Assembly (NCBI GenBank): GCA_934047225.1
Contig: OW203992.1
Span: 18,899,501-18,963,500, forward strand
Source: Ypsolopha sequella
Taxonomy: Eukaryota; Arthropoda; Insecta; Lepidoptera; Ypsolophidae
DNA: 64,000 bases
Direction: 5' to 3'
The notes below the pieces were generated by a model. That model did not search any database and had not been told where the DNA came from. It saw only the letters and a program-made list of their open reading frames with translations. Shown here one piece after another: positions 1-12,351 of this stretch; position 1 is the stretch's first letter, and every line of letters starts with the position of its first letter. The translations under genes were made by a program, and so were the position numbers.

Positions 1-60
1 ACAAACGGACAAACAGACAAACATAGGGACAACAAATTAATCCTAAAAGAGTTTTGTTTT
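1..60 (+). repeat. Tail of a LINE/SINE-type repeat
   Basis: The window opens with an imperfect (ACAAACGGACAAACAGACAA)-like short repeat, followed by a 'cctaaaagagttttgttttt' stretch. This combination is typical of 3' ends of RTE-like LINEs and SINEs in moth genomes. A better-preserved example lies at 29560-29829. The start is cut by the window edge, so family and length cannot be fixed. The 61-293 stretch that follows shows nothing recognisable. Confidence 0.35.
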
Positions 61-293
61 TTCATTTTGCGTAAAGGGACCTGAACATTTCAAACTATGA
101 TACAAATAAATTTCTATATTTTGAACACTTGGCGATTTATCCCAAGGGTAAACAGGTGTCCCAAAGTCAACGCTTTCCCTTGGAAGGCTGGTAGGCCAGC
201 TCATGACTGACCAGAATATCAAATTATGACCTCAGCAAAAAGTACATAGTCTTCGAGTTGATGGTACTTTTATAAATTCGAATAGATTTTTGA

Positions 294-297
294 GAGT
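294..297. repeat. Left target-site duplication (GAGT) of the giant LTR element
   Basis: GAGT lies directly before the TGT that opens the left repeat and recurs at 17905-17908 directly after the ACA that closes the right repeat. A 4-bp duplication is usual for many insect Ty3/gypsy-type integrases. Four bases alone can match by chance; the value lies in their exact position at both predicted ends. Confidence 0.7.
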
Positions 298-841
298 TGT
301 GACAGATCGTACCTCATCTGTTCACGTCTCAATTCACAAATAAATGTTATGATAATGGGCAGGAAGATTGTTGTATGTAATCAAATAAATCACGTTGAAA
401 TAAATAAAGCAAATTGAAATCGATCGCGTAGAATAACTGATTTTAAATGATAAATACAGTAAACTCAACCACCGGCCCAAACAATCGGTCCAATATGGAA
501 GGAATTAAGAATAAACTTTCAATTTCAAACATTATGGTTTCCAATTATGCGTGAACCCTAAATTAGCTGTTGTTGTCACGCAACTGCCAAGTTGTTGCCA
601 CGTAGACTAGATGACGCCTTAGGCTTGTCACCATGTGTCTATCTCTTTCACTCTTACTTGTATATTTTTGTCCTGTCCTGCTTACGCCGAGTATATGCTG
701 TTGCCATGTTTTGTTGTTATGTTGCCATCTCTATTACTCTTGTTTGGTTGTCTCACTTTTGTTCGTTCTGCACGAAAGCGCACATAACACCGTTAGCACC
801 GTTTACGCCGATAGCACTGATAACGCTGATATCACACTTAG

Positions 842-878
842 TATATAAATGGGTGAAATGTAGGGTGGGAGGTCATTC
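842..878 (+). promoter_or_regulatory. LTR core promoter: TATA box and initiator
   Basis: TATATAAA at 842-849 is followed by an insect-like initiator, TCATTC, at 873-878. The likely +1 is the A at 875, about 33 bases from the first T of the box, which is normal spacing. No good downstream promoter element is seen. The same arrangement in the 3' LTR (13681-13717) could drive transcription into the flanking DNA at 17.9 kb. It is inferred from motif and spacing only. Confidence 0.55.
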
Positions 879-1034
879 AATTTTACACCGCCGTCAGTGG
901 AAGTGCTGCAAGAAGTCTTAAAGGAGTAGTTCATTTTCGAGTTTGTTTGGGGAAGTTTTTGTTTGTTTTAATAGTGATTTTGTTTTCGGAATTTGCGATT
1001 AAAATACGGAATGTGTCAATCTATCTGTTCGTTA

Positions 1035-1738
1035 GGTCTCGGGACCATTTCGCGTCGCGTTAGCTTTTAGGTGGCGGAATGCCCTTTTTTTCGTAAATAG
1101 ATTCGGTTATGGTCAATAGTTTTTGACTTTTCCGACTCGGCGATTGACACAAACGCGTTTGAATTCGTGTAGGGTGAACGAGCGAACGAGCTAGATTCCG
1201 CGTTATGTAAAGGGTTCGATAATCGTCTTTTCAAGTTCCGAAATTAAAGTACGTTCCTAAATAATGTAATAGTGCATAGGTCGATTCAGGGGTTGATGGG
1301 GAGGAAGGGAGTATGGTCTCTTCCTAGTAATGCCGGACGTGGAAACGGGAAGATGTACCAGGGTACCAATGGCATAGGGCTAGTCGCTGGGATATCTTGA
1401 AGAGTCAGGCAGGGAGCTTACAGAGCGGAAGTCGCTCTGGGCTAGATTCAGGTCACCTACTGGTGTGAACGACAGAGTCTAGTTTTAACCTCCTCTGGAG
1501 GGAAGCAAGCGTCTGGGATGGCCTTGCGCCAGTTTTACATACTGGAACACATCCCCCATGAAAGGCGATGTTTATGGCAAAGCGTCCGAGCCGTGAAGAG
1601 GCTGCGATTTGTTCTGTCCTTTGTCATCTGACTGAGCTGGTCATGGTCTCATATCTATATATTTATATATACACATGATCATATAGGCTATCCCAGCCAG
1701 CGGGGTGACGTCCTTTTTACCTACTGTATCACCCCCTG
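1035..1738 (+). other. Hairpin-rich, probably structured RNA leader in the LTR
   Basis: This stretch is GC-richer than its surroundings and holds many short perfect inverted repeats. They are: GGTC/GACC (1035-1046); CAGAGCG/CGCTCTG with loop GAAGT (1421-1439); CTAGA/TCTAG (1442-1446, 1478-1482) enclosing CACC/GGTG; CCTCC/GGAGG with loop TCT (1489-1501); GGGATG/CATCCC (1515-1520, 1550-1555) enclosing CCAGT/ACTGG (1529-1533, 1541-1545); and GGGGTGA/TCACCCC (1702-1708, 1729-1735), extended by CAG/CTG across a C-C mismatch. They start about 160 nt downstream of the predicted start site, so they would lie in the 5' leader of the element's RNA. A role in packaging, dimerisation, translation or stability is possible but unproven. 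No known RNA family was recognised. An identical copy sits at 13874-14577. Confidence 0.5.
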
Positions 1739-2174
1739 TCTGAGTAGGGCAAAGTTTTAGGGTGTTAGGCACACAGAGAGGTTTCAACTTGCCTCACTTC
1801 TTTCTGTCGATTAGTTAAGGGGTTGTATGGTGTTTGCTAGCACAATATACAACCACACACACGTTTAATTGTAAATGTGAGGTGACGGACCTCTAGCTTT
1901 GAAAATTCACACATTTAAAAGCCTAGGAACATTTGATTTTAGGGCCAAATGTTAGGTAGGTAAATTCCAAAATTCAAGTCTATTGTTAGGACATTAATAG
2001 GTTTTTTGAGAAATTATGCATAGTGGGAGGTTTCAGGTAACTTTCTTCATTGTTCAGGGAAAATAGGTCAATAAATTCAATTATGATAGGTTACAAGTTT
2101 TCAAGTAGATAGGGACCTCTGAAAATTAGAGTTAGTGATTCAGGAATAGGTTGTTGTTGACTAGTTTGTCTGAC

Positions 2175-2430
2175 AAATAGTTTCATTGTTTACTTATCTG
2201 AGAGGGCTTTAAAGTCCAAAGAACTCCAATTTTGAATGTAAGGACATAAGGCTTTGATATTCAAATAGTTTCATTGTTTATCTGAGAGGGCTTTATAAGT
2301 CCAAAGAACTTAAACTTTGAATGTAAGGGCATAGGGCTTTGATACTGAAATAGTTTCATTGTTTATCTAAGAGGGTTTTATATGCCCACAGAACACTAAT
2401 TTTGAATGCTAGGGCATAGGGCTTTAATAT
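2175..2430 (+). repeat. Three-unit tandem repeat of about 85 bp inside the LTR
   Basis: Units begin near 2175, 2261 and 2345. Each opens with 'aaatagtttcattgttta', passes 'gagggctttaaa/tagtcc' and ends with 'gctttgatat'-type sequence. The units differ from each other by several changes, so the array is much older than the insertion. It is present in the same state in the 3' LTR at 15025-15280. No coding potential is seen. Confidence 0.85.
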
Positions 2431-5400
2431 TGGCAATAAATATGAAATGATAGGAAACATAAGTTTCACCACTTAATTATGTCTTAAAATATTGTATTTA
2501 CTTAGGTATTTCTTTCAAGAAATAAAGAGACTTGAGTTTGGCACAAAATATGCCTAAATAACATAGAAAGCCTAGATTTAGAATTCAGGTTGATGAAATG
2601 TATTCTAGACCATAAAAGTTCATAACTGTAGTACCTATCAAACCCTTTTTAAGGTCAGTTCGTAGTAAACATTAAGGTATAAAGTAAAATCAAATAGTTT
2701 GGTATATAAAAATCCAAAATAGAGTATAGATGACTAACAAACCTTTTGGTCAGTATTTACTTACATTCTCCGTTGTCGAAATGACTGTTGCACTGATATA
2801 GAGTAGAACCTTGATGAAATATAGAATGTTTCGGATTTTCTTTTATTACTCAATTGAGTAAGTAACTAATAAACTAACTACCGTGAAAATAGTTTCGGGA
2901 AATCTTTATTGAAGAGAATAATTTCAATTGGTTCTTATAAATGTTCAATAAACTTGAAGTACATAACATGATGTATTAGTTTGCATAAATGCTTTCCCTT
3001 GTCTGGCAAAATAAAAGCCTTAACTGATACTATACACCAAATATGGGGTAGTAAAAGTTGTTCTTCGTCAATGGAATTAAATGAATACATCTTTAGAACA
3101 AAAACAAAGTTCTATTAGTATTTTTAATACTAAATTACCTAGAGCAGATTTCTCTTTCAAAATATATTGAAATTATTCTACTGAGTGTAGTTATAAAATT
3201 GACTACATAAATAACTGCAATACTGTTAAGGATGAAAGTCACAGTAGTTTCATATTACTAGAAAATCAATGATTTTTAAAGTAAACTTTCTTACATGAAA
3301 TGAGGGTTGAAAGCCTAATTTATTGTATTCAAAAGTTTTAATATATTTGAGACTTATTATGTAAAAACCTTACTGAAACTTGGAGATTTTTAGAAAATGG
3401 GTAAAATTCCAACCTGGTAGAAATTTGTACTTATCTGACTTGCATTAAATACAACAAAGACGATTGTATTAGAGAAGTTTATTACTGAAGCAACTTACAA
3501 TTTTGACTTGATAGAAATTCTCTATTGAATAGTAAACAGAATGACTGTACGCTGAATATGAAAGTCCAAGTTTTTTACTAGATAGTTTTGTCAAATTGAC
3601 ATAGCAACTTTTAGTTGAGTATTACCAGCAGTATCTAAGAAATTAATTTTAACTGTCAGTCACTATTTGAGTAGATCTGTTAAAGAGACTGAATCTTTGA
3701 ATGGGACATGGTGCAACACGAGTGATTTCAATATTTGTTACTCAAGTATATAATTAGTAACATTTGGTGTATTTGTATAGATGTACTTGTTCTTTTGTCA
3801 GGCAAAATACAGCCACGAGCTAACTATACACTGAAATGGGGTAGTTTAGCTTACCAATGACATAAGAACAAATAAAATATATTTGGTACAGAAACACAAG
3901 ATAGCCATAAGTTAGAAATCTGAAATCATTCTGTTGGATTATTTGTGTCATTTGTAGTTTTGGTTACTATGATGGTAGGGACGCTCTGGATTTCTTGTTG
4001 GTTCTTTACCAGAGCTGTGTAGTCAGGGAACCAACATAGGCGCGTAAAATTAAAAATAAATAAATAAATCTTAAATTTAGAATTCAAAAAAAAAGTATAC
4101 ACTAAAAAAAGTCACGGGGGTATTCCACATCCAAGGGAAGGTACTTCTGAGAAGTTGCCAATATGGCTTTCTTTGAGTCTCTATTTTATTGACCAGATAA
4201 TCACAGATGTGAGAATTTTACTCACTGTCCTATGGACTTATTCGAAGATTACCAGCTAAATAAGTAATTTTCGTATAGAAGTATCTATCGAGTAATAAGT
4301 TCTACAACATACATAAAGGTCAGCTGTTAGAATACTATTCAGCTTTGATCATCAATAAATTATTAAATTTCAAACTCAGAAATACCTCACCTCATCCATC
4401 CCCAATTACTGGTAGTGGTTATTAAAAAAAAAATAATAATAATGCATTTTATTCATAACATAAACAAACAAAATATGAATGTGATGTATCATCTTAAGTA
4501 ACGGGTATAGTCTAACATAGTAAATTCACATAGCCTCTTAAGAGGCTGACTGGCGCAGAATTGCTACAGAGATTTTATTCACCTTTTTATTATTTGAAAC
4601 ATTAATGAATTTTACATCTAGATTTGTTTACAAAGTGCTATTTATCTCTATGACTTTCATATATTGGCTTAACTGACAAACAGTGAAATTTCTAATCTGA
4701 ACATTTTACCAATACTTTATATTCTCTGATTTTACTATCTAAATCTACGAATTTGGTTTTAATTATTTTATGTCCAATTTACTTAGCACGTGAAAGATAA
4801 GTTATATTTTAGAACAGGACTATTAATAAGGGTTTGTTAGCTATCTTCATCTCTGAATCGCTTCTAAAGAATTTGGGTTACTACTTAAGGCGCAACGTAA
4901 GGTTCTAATCTGACGATCACACTCTGGCCATATATCTGTTAAAATCATTTCTATTAAGCACCAAACGTTAAACTATGTAGGTTGTAAGTGGGTTGTTATT
5001 CGGGTCGATGGAGTTCAGTGTGAGCAGTAATTAGTGTTACAGGATTTAGTACAATATGGGTTATCCGTGACCAGGATAGGTATTTTGGGCTTATTTTAAG
5101 TAATTTGGTGCTTTTAGAAATGGTTTGATACAGTAATGTCACCCAGTTTTGGGTACAATTTGCTGTTCGTGTAAATAGGAGAAGTGATTTAGAGTGTTAC
5201 GATAGATAACTATTTGTATTTATAAGTGGTAAACAGTATATTGTAAATTTGGTCCCGTGGAGGAAGATGATGTAAATTTGTCAACAATGATCAAGGTAAA
5301 CATTAGCTTCTTTGATAGGAAAGTTAACTTCTGATGGTTCCATTGACTGCGTCACTTGTCTTAGGTGTCAGGGGAAGTACTCCAGTACTGAGGTACAGTC

Positions 5401-8400
5401 TCCGTCTTGGTTGAAGATTTAGGGACATCAATAACGGATCCAAAATCTGGAAAATAAAATGAGTCGTTTATTATAATACTTTATCTCTAGCTTTTGCTTA
5501 GTACAGCGGACTAAATTCTTAATTCAGGGTCTTTCAATGAATGTACTAGTATTTAGGGCCAACAATATTTTAACAAAGGTTATGTATTGTGTTTTGCTTG
5601 GTTTATGGAGTCAAGACTTCAAATACAAAGATTGACACAAGTTAAGAGTAGGGGTGAAGTAGGTCCATTAGCGGTAGTGATATAAACTATGCGGCTATAA
5701 AATTAAAGAGAAAGTTATTCTGCCAACACAGTCGAGTTAGTAAAAATTGCATATCTACAATTTTCATTAATTAACAACTAATGTATGAAAGGCCTACCCC
5801 TCTGGGAGACAGGCATGAGTATATGTATGTACTGTATGGAACTACAGAGGTTATCACATGTATTGCGAGGCTATGGGACTTTAGTATAATTAAACGGGAA
5901 CCTAATGATTGATGAATTGGATTTAACTTTGAAAGTAAGTCGAAGTATATAGGTACCTTGTATGCGTGAAGCCTGTTAGACGTACGGTAGATGGTAACAT
6001 ATCACTTTTACACGGAACTATGGGAAGATTCTGTCCATCCAGGACATAGGTAGTGCTCCAACTTTGTACAATTCTTCACAAGTTATGTTGTAGAGAACTC
6101 CATAAGGCAAGTCCGGTGTCTTGCCCTTTTATCGACAGTGTGACCGACATCTGTAAGTAAATGAAAAGGTTTATGAAATGTTTGTTTATGGTGATGAAAG
6201 TTTGTATTTGTACGAACATAATTCAAGAATTTTAATGCTTGTTGGCTCTTAGAAACAACGACTATCGCATGAAAAGCTTCGTTTTCGTGTAATAATTAAG
6301 TGTAAATCTAATAATTTCGAAGTAGAATCCAACTGGAAATGTTTACGTTTGTAAAAGCGGTACATACCTTGTGAGATAATTTTTGCGTCCGAGTTACAGT
6401 AGATATGCTCATGGATCATTTTTGATTTTGTTTTCGGTATCTTCTAAGTGAAGCTTCTTTTGCGGTAGGTCCGTCATGGAATTTAATTTTAAATTAAAGA
6501 AAGCGTCCGTCACTGAGCAAATGGCGTCTGTCAGCTTCAGTTTGAATTTGTTTTGTTTGGTATGTAGAGTTTGTCACAGGTTAGCGAGATTTTTAAAGCG
6601 CTAGATATATTAAAGCTGTTCATATATAGCAAACATTTTCTACATAATTTGATTTTACTTTAGGACACATTTTAGTTTTATAAGTAAATTTGTAAGGTTT
6701 TATTTTAGTTGTATTTCATGTTATTTTAGTTTTTATGTTTCTGTATAAAGAGCTAAACCGAAATGTAGAATATAACCATAGAGTATATTGATGAATGTAA
6801 CCACAGGGTCTGTTCCGTTTTGGAGACAATGATCATTGTACGCTGGGTTTGCGTTTGGACGTGGGTAGAAGTTATTTAAAAGCTGGATTTATTAAAAGGT
6901 TTATTGTATAATTAACAAAAACAAATAAATAAATTAATTCAATTTGCACTTATGTCAGTTAAATTTAAATTATGAGAGAGTAGATGATTGTGTACCCCAA
7001 CTTTATATTAATTTCGAATGTTTGATTGTTTAGACAGATAGCGTTTAAAGTAGTGGCTAGTGAGCGTACAAGAGGATCGTAATGCTTAAAAGGAATGGGG
7101 AAAGTAGAAAATTACCGAAGTAAGTTGAATCAGTGTGTAGGTTAAACTTTGTAACATTGTTCGATGTGTTGATGTGTCACATGGGTTTCTGTAAAATTGT
7201 TTGTCATATTCCTAGTTCTTAGATAGAAACACAAAATTAGAAGATATAGTACTTACCCGTTCATGTGTGTGATCCTGCAAAACCTAGTTCATACAACCGT
7301 CCTGCTTTATACGTTTGTCTCGTTTGCGCTACCGTCGAAACTCGTCGCTTTATCTCTGTCTTTCGCCGCCGGTGTTTTGATCAAGCAACAAGCTCGATAT
7401 TCAGTTGACGATATAAGAATGACAAGTGTAGTATATTTCTTCTTTATGTCGATGGTTGTAGTATGGAGTTGAGTTATTATTAAATACTTAGGTATCTACA
7501 GTTGTTTATTTACGTTTATTTTCCATTAAAATACTAGCAGTTCCATCTAGTGCATGAACTAGGAACTTATTGGGTCGTCAAAATTGGGACACTTATTGAC
7601 GAACAAGCGTAACAAAAGATAGGTAGTTGGTACCGGAATAAATTTATAGATGGCGTTAATACATTATGTTTCATGACGAGTTAAAAATGTTCCAAATTCC
7701 TTTTATCAAATGATTATATTACATAATTGTTCTTATTACTACAGATTTATGTTAGCTTTGCAAGTAAAGTCATTTCGAGATTTGCTACTTGCCAAACAGT
7801 TTGTAGTCTAAACTACTGGCTTTATTTATGGTTTCATTTGTGTTGAAATTAATTACATAACATTCAAGGATATTTACTTTATTTAATGTTTAGAAAAATT
7901 TTATGACGGGAGATAGTAAGGGAGGTGACCGTCAAATGTCGAATTTCAATATAACAAGAGAATTTTATTAATGTTGGAGTTTGTTTATTTACACTAAATA
8001 TATTATCTTATATTGATTTAGAATTCTGGATAAATCATGGCGAGAACCACGTGGAATTTCGTTCAGTAGGTACCTAGTGCAAATGTTGATGAGTGAGTTA
8101 CAAAAATATATAGACGTGTAAAATATAGACGACGGTTATCTAAAAATAATTGGAAATTTATTGTACGTAATAAACATATTAGAGTGTGAAGTCTATTTAT
8201 TGTATTTTTATTTTTTATGGTTAATTATCGATTCGCATCGGCAGGGATCTGTGCGCGAGGTTTAGATGTATTGTCTTGCTTTGTAAGCATAGACCACCTT
8301 CTTCATTAGGCAGTTTTGGGGATCCTTTGTGAAAACATAAGTAGATGCATGGGTTCCGACGATTGGTTTTCGAACTTAAGGTTGACAGTTACATAGGTAA

Positions 8401-9615
8401 ATAAACTAAAGCTGTTTTATTTAAATAATTGTTTTCTTTTTGGTTATTCTCAAAGTAAATATGGGGGTGTTGTCTAAGGCGGTATTTGTAGTATGTACTG
8501 TATGAGTGTATTGTATATATTAGAGATTGAGCAGGTGTAAGTTGCGTAGGTTTTCATGCCAAATTTTGAGAAGGAGTTACAATTAATATTATGTCAGTAC
8601 CAAAGAAACAATTATGGAAAATAGTATTTATTTTAGTTAGTTGAGAATGGGGAAAGGTTAAACATAGTATAGTAGTTAAAAAAAAATTGTATTTAAATTT
8701 AATTAATGTACTATTGTCATCATACACAAAGTAAATACCTACCTATAATGTGTGGACTAATATTTTACAAATAATTGATATGGGATGAAGAATGAATTGG
8801 TAATGGGTAATAGAATCAGGGTTCTTTATGTAAAGTTTCACTTTCTATTAGAGGGTCCAGTATGAAAAGTAACAGTGTTGATAAATCAAATAAGAATCTG
8901 TAAGTGTAAATTTAAAATGGGTATAAGCTATTAGTAGAAAATCGGGTGCCTACCGAAGTGAGGATTTAGTACAAAAAGAGTAATATAAAATTAAGAGGTT
9001 TTGCTGATTTATTGATGGTCCATAATAATGATTTCTGATAAAAATTGAGGGAAAAAGTTTATTGTTAGGTGAGATATGTAAGTACGTTGTTTCAAATAGA
9101 AAATAAATAATACCGTCAACACTTTATTTTACTAAGGGGAAGTAAACTTTTCATACATACAAGAGAAAGGAGTAAATTAGTAGTACGACAAGGGATCGAC
9201 GTGTTAATAGTACTGTAGAAAAGGTTATAGATTGCGTGTTGGTTTGGTTATAGTCTTGGATGATAACTTCAGGGTATTTCAGGGTTGCGTAATTAGTATC
9301 TTTAATATATGTAGACAGTGAAGAACAATTTATATTGATTGAAGATCTGGATGGCGAACTCACGAGGATAGCAACTAATGTGTTGAAGGGTTAGATCGAG
9401 AACTGAGTTGTACTATAAGTTATCTTTGTTGTACTTTGATAAATGCAAAAATCTATTGATCTAGAAGTTTTTCTTAAAGTGAAAGTAGATAAATAATAAA
9501 TAATGGCTAGCTTAACTTTTAATTTTTAGAGAACAAAAAGAAATATAAGTAAATTAGGTAGTATTTTAATCTGACTGGTGGATAGTGTATGTTATTTTCA
9601 CACCAATAATCAAAT

Positions 9616-9684
9616 GTCTCTGTGGCCGAGTGGTTGAATGGTCACTTAGGAAGTAGGAAACCGGAAGTTCGAATCCCTAGTGAC
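9616..9684 (+). other. tRNA-like segment with RNA polymerase III A and B boxes
   Basis: The A box TGGCCGAGTGG (9623-9633) and B box AGTTCGAATCC (9666-9676) match the tRNA consensus closely and stand at tRNA-like spacing. The D-arm resembles Ser/Leu tRNAs. Acceptor and T stems pair poorly (only GTC/GAC at the ends) and there is no proper anticodon arm, so this is not a working tRNA gene. It may be the head of a tRNA-derived SINE inserted in the element, or a pol III promoter captured by it. No poly-A tail or clear SINE body follows within 100 bases. Confidence 0.45.
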
Positions 9685-10899
9685 TTTAACGTATTCCGAA
9701 TTCATTTTTTGTGTTTTTATACTATCTTCTTATTCGTTTAGGTTGTTTTATTTATGTAGATGTTGTATTAAAAATATAATATTTGTGTTTGGTATGATAG
9801 CCTTTATTTTACATTTGATTTCGCATAGGACGCGTGCGTGACGTCAGCATTTATTTACTAGATTTGGGCTGTACATGCAACTAGTGCCTATAATGTGCTA
9901 GTATACTTTTATGAAGCTGAGGGCCCAATTAAATTATATCTATCTTGTGAACGAAGTATAACTGAACAACCTACACTTTAGTTTATATAGCCAGAAGTAA
10001 TCGGTTGCGAAATTTATAGGTTTAGTCTATGAAAGTCAGGTTTCCTGACGATACCTACTGAATTCATGAGAATGCTATTTTAAAGCAATTATTACTGCTG
10101 TTAATAGTAAAGACTAGAATAACTTAAAAATATTTTAAATTATTTAGTATCTTCTGGTTATAATTTGTAGGGTTGTCAATATTAATTATAGTATTTACTA
10201 TTTTTGTTTACTTGCAGGGAAATAATACCTTCGGTCATTAAAAATTAGACAGAATTTGGTAATTAAATGAAAAAAAAAAATACTGTTAATGACTTTCATT
10301 GGTAGTTACATTTTTACTTTAAGTAATTAAATAAAATCTATTAAATTACAAAAAAGTCTTGTTTTATTTAATGAAATATTTAAGGACAAATAGAAAAGGA
10401 AGTAGACAGTGCGTCACTCATGAAGTTTTATATTTTACAGGTAGATGAGGAAGAACTTACTTATTAAGTACAAAGGGAAGTAAGATTGGGGGAAAGTAGA
10501 GAAGAGAAAATTTAAGATTGGAGGGAAGTAGAGAAGAAAATTAAAAATTTATGAAATTTTAATATGTTGACTGTGTAAATGCTTTGTCAATTGATAGTAA
10601 ATTAAATAAAAATAAAAAAAAGTACAAGATCGTATTTTAATAAATTAATTTATTAAGAAATGAAATGTAAAAATATTCGGAAGTTTATTAAAAGCAGTTT
10701 ATTCCAATTTTCTCGTTGTCTTATTGAAATAATAAAAAAAATATATATTAAATTATAGAAATTAATTTGGGTTTTATTTTAATTAGTGGTAGTTAGTTAT
10801 GTTATAAGTTAGTTTATAAGTTAGCTCAAAAGGTATTAGCTTAAGAGGTATTAAAAGATAATATTTTAAATAAGAGGTACTTAAATCATTTAGATTTGT

Positions 10900-11593
10900 C
10901 CATATTTGTTGAGCTGGTGGTTCGTTAGAGAAAGTGTTAGAGAGAATGAGGAAGGAAGTATGTTGTCGGTGGAAGAGATAGAAAGATACGACCATGACAA
11001 TTAACTTTGTCTTTGGCAAAGAAAAGGGCTCTAGCGAGACAACAGTTTCAGGAATGTGGACTCATGTTTATTGTCGTGTTATCCTGGAGACATTACACTA
11101 CACAACAAACTATTTAGTTGAAAAGGAGTTAGGTTAGAGTCGTCTTGACTAATTAGCAGTATAAACTGCGATTCTAAATAGTTTCACTACACACGCAGCT
11201 AATGCAAATTTCCTCGGCAACTATACATTCTCCGAATGGTTGATTAGAATTTAACATTGGAAGAGATTCTGGACTGGGGAATTAGTTATTTGGGTACTTA
11301 TCTTGAGAGCTATTAAAGTGATCTCGATTCAAGAAAGAGACACAAAGGCACATCTATTGTTCAAATTGAAAAAATAGAATTTGGCTAGAAGGTTGTTGTG
11401 TTACCACTAGGGTAGAGTTAATTCACAACTAACTTCTTTGAAGGATTGAGTTCTCCTTGTTTGATGGATATTTATCTGTAATTAATAAACCTATAGATTA
11501 GAATTTCAACTGATTTAATTTTTGATTAAACGTTTGGTATAAAAATTACACCACACATATTCATTCTGGGAGGAACATGATAATAAATACCGA
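10900..11593 (+). repeat. Diverged direct duplication, copy 1 (about 0.7 kb)
   Basis: This block runs from 'catatttgttgagctggtgg' to 'gataataaatacc' and matches 12352-13040 in order along its length. Shared landmarks include 'gagacaacag', 'ctaatgc', 'actatacattctccgaat', 'gctattaaagtgatct', 'aattgaaaaaatagaattt' and 'tctccttgttt'. Divergence is considerable, with many substitutions and small gaps, whereas the LTRs are nearly identical. The duplication is therefore an old, inherited part of the element. No protein is encoded. Confidence 0.8.
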
Positions 11594-11617
11594 ATTTATT
11601 TAGATATGGTTATTTTT

Positions 11618-12218
11618 TATGCAATTGTGAATAGGCATATTTGCCAATGTTGACAATTGTCGTATATGACACTTTATGTGTCTAGCACTCTGCGTAATTA
11701 ACTTTGTGTAGATATGCACTCATGAATATAAGCGTAGTTAAAAATCAGCGAATGCTTGCATTTTGGCGTTTAAAAGTACTTTGCGTACATTTAAAATAAG
11801 TTATATTTTATTTTTTATTCTTTATGTAATTGTGAATGGGCATATTTGCCAATGTTGACGATCGTCGTATATGACACTTTACGTGTCTAGCACTCTGCGT
11901 AATTAACTTTGTGTAGATATGCACTCATGAGTGTAAGCGTAGTTGAAAATCAGCGAATGCTTGCATTTTGGCGTTTAAAAGGACTTTGCGTACATTTAAA
12001 ATAAGTTATATTTTATTCTTTATGTAATTGTGAATGGGCATATTTGACAATGTTGACAATTGGCGTATATGACACTTTACGTGTCTAGCACTCTGCGTAA
12101 TTAGCTTTGTGTAGATATGCACTCATGAGTGTAAGCGTAGTTGACAATCAGCGAATGCTTGCATTTTGGCGTTTAAAAGGGCTTTGAGTAAATTTAAAAT
12201 AAGTTATATTTTAAGTTA
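11618..12218 (+). repeat. Triple tandem repeat of about 200 bp
   Basis: Three units start at 11618, 11823 and 12021 with 'tatg(c/t)aattgtgaat', continue through 'gacactttacgtgtctagca' and 'gcgaatgcttgcattttggc', and end in 'ataagttatatttt'. Units are close to each other, closer than the flanking 0.7-kb copies. The array lies exactly between those two copies, giving an A-(B)3-A plan near the 3' end of the internal domain. No frame stays open across units. Confidence 0.9.
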
Positions 12219-12219
12219 G

Positions 12220-12345
12220 TTTTAAAAGGTACATAAAGGTGGTGTTAAAAAGGTAAAGGTGGTATTAAAAAGGTTAAGGAGGTATTAAAAGGTAATGGTG
12301 GTATTCAAAAGATAGTCATGTTAAATGGAGGTAATTAAAATTAAA
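12220..12345 (+). repeat. Degenerate short tandem repeat (ggtattaaaaaggta-like)
   Basis: About six imperfect copies of a 16-20-base unit of the form ggtggtattaaaaaggtaa occur between the triple repeat and the second duplicated block. A weaker form of the same motif precedes copy 1 (about 10830-10870), so it belongs to the larger duplicated unit. Confidence 0.7.
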
Positions 12346-12351
12346 TAGGTT

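Larger units (their letters stand above)
298..5053 (+). repeat. 5' LTR of the giant element (4756 bp)
   Basis: This is the left long terminal repeat. It contains, in order, a segment with a TATA/initiator promoter (842-878), a GC-richer hairpin-rich tract (1035-1738), a three-unit 85-bp tandem repeat (2175-2430) and about 2.6 kb of AT-rich sequence with no coding signal. If transcription starts at 875, U3 is about 577 bp and R plus U5 about 4.2 kb, far larger than the few hundred base pairs usual in insects. The open frames at 592-921 and 633-848 lie upstream of or across the start site, overlap each other and resemble no known protein. Several AATAAA-type words occur but I cannot tell which marks the end of R. 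Confidence 0.8.

Noticed and set aside
592..921. 109-codon open frame in the giant LTR (also at 13431-13760)
   Set aside because: It covers the TATA box and start site, overlaps another frame, resembles no family, and is duplicated only because it lies in the LTR.
7263..7472. 69-codon frame in the internal domain as a possible gag remnant
   Set aside because: Hydrophobic and random-looking, without zinc knuckle or capsid features. Neighbouring frames are all closed.
9616..9684. Functional tRNA-Ser or tRNA-Leu gene
   Set aside because: Boxes are good, but acceptor and T stems do not pair and there is no proper anticodon arm or long variable arm.
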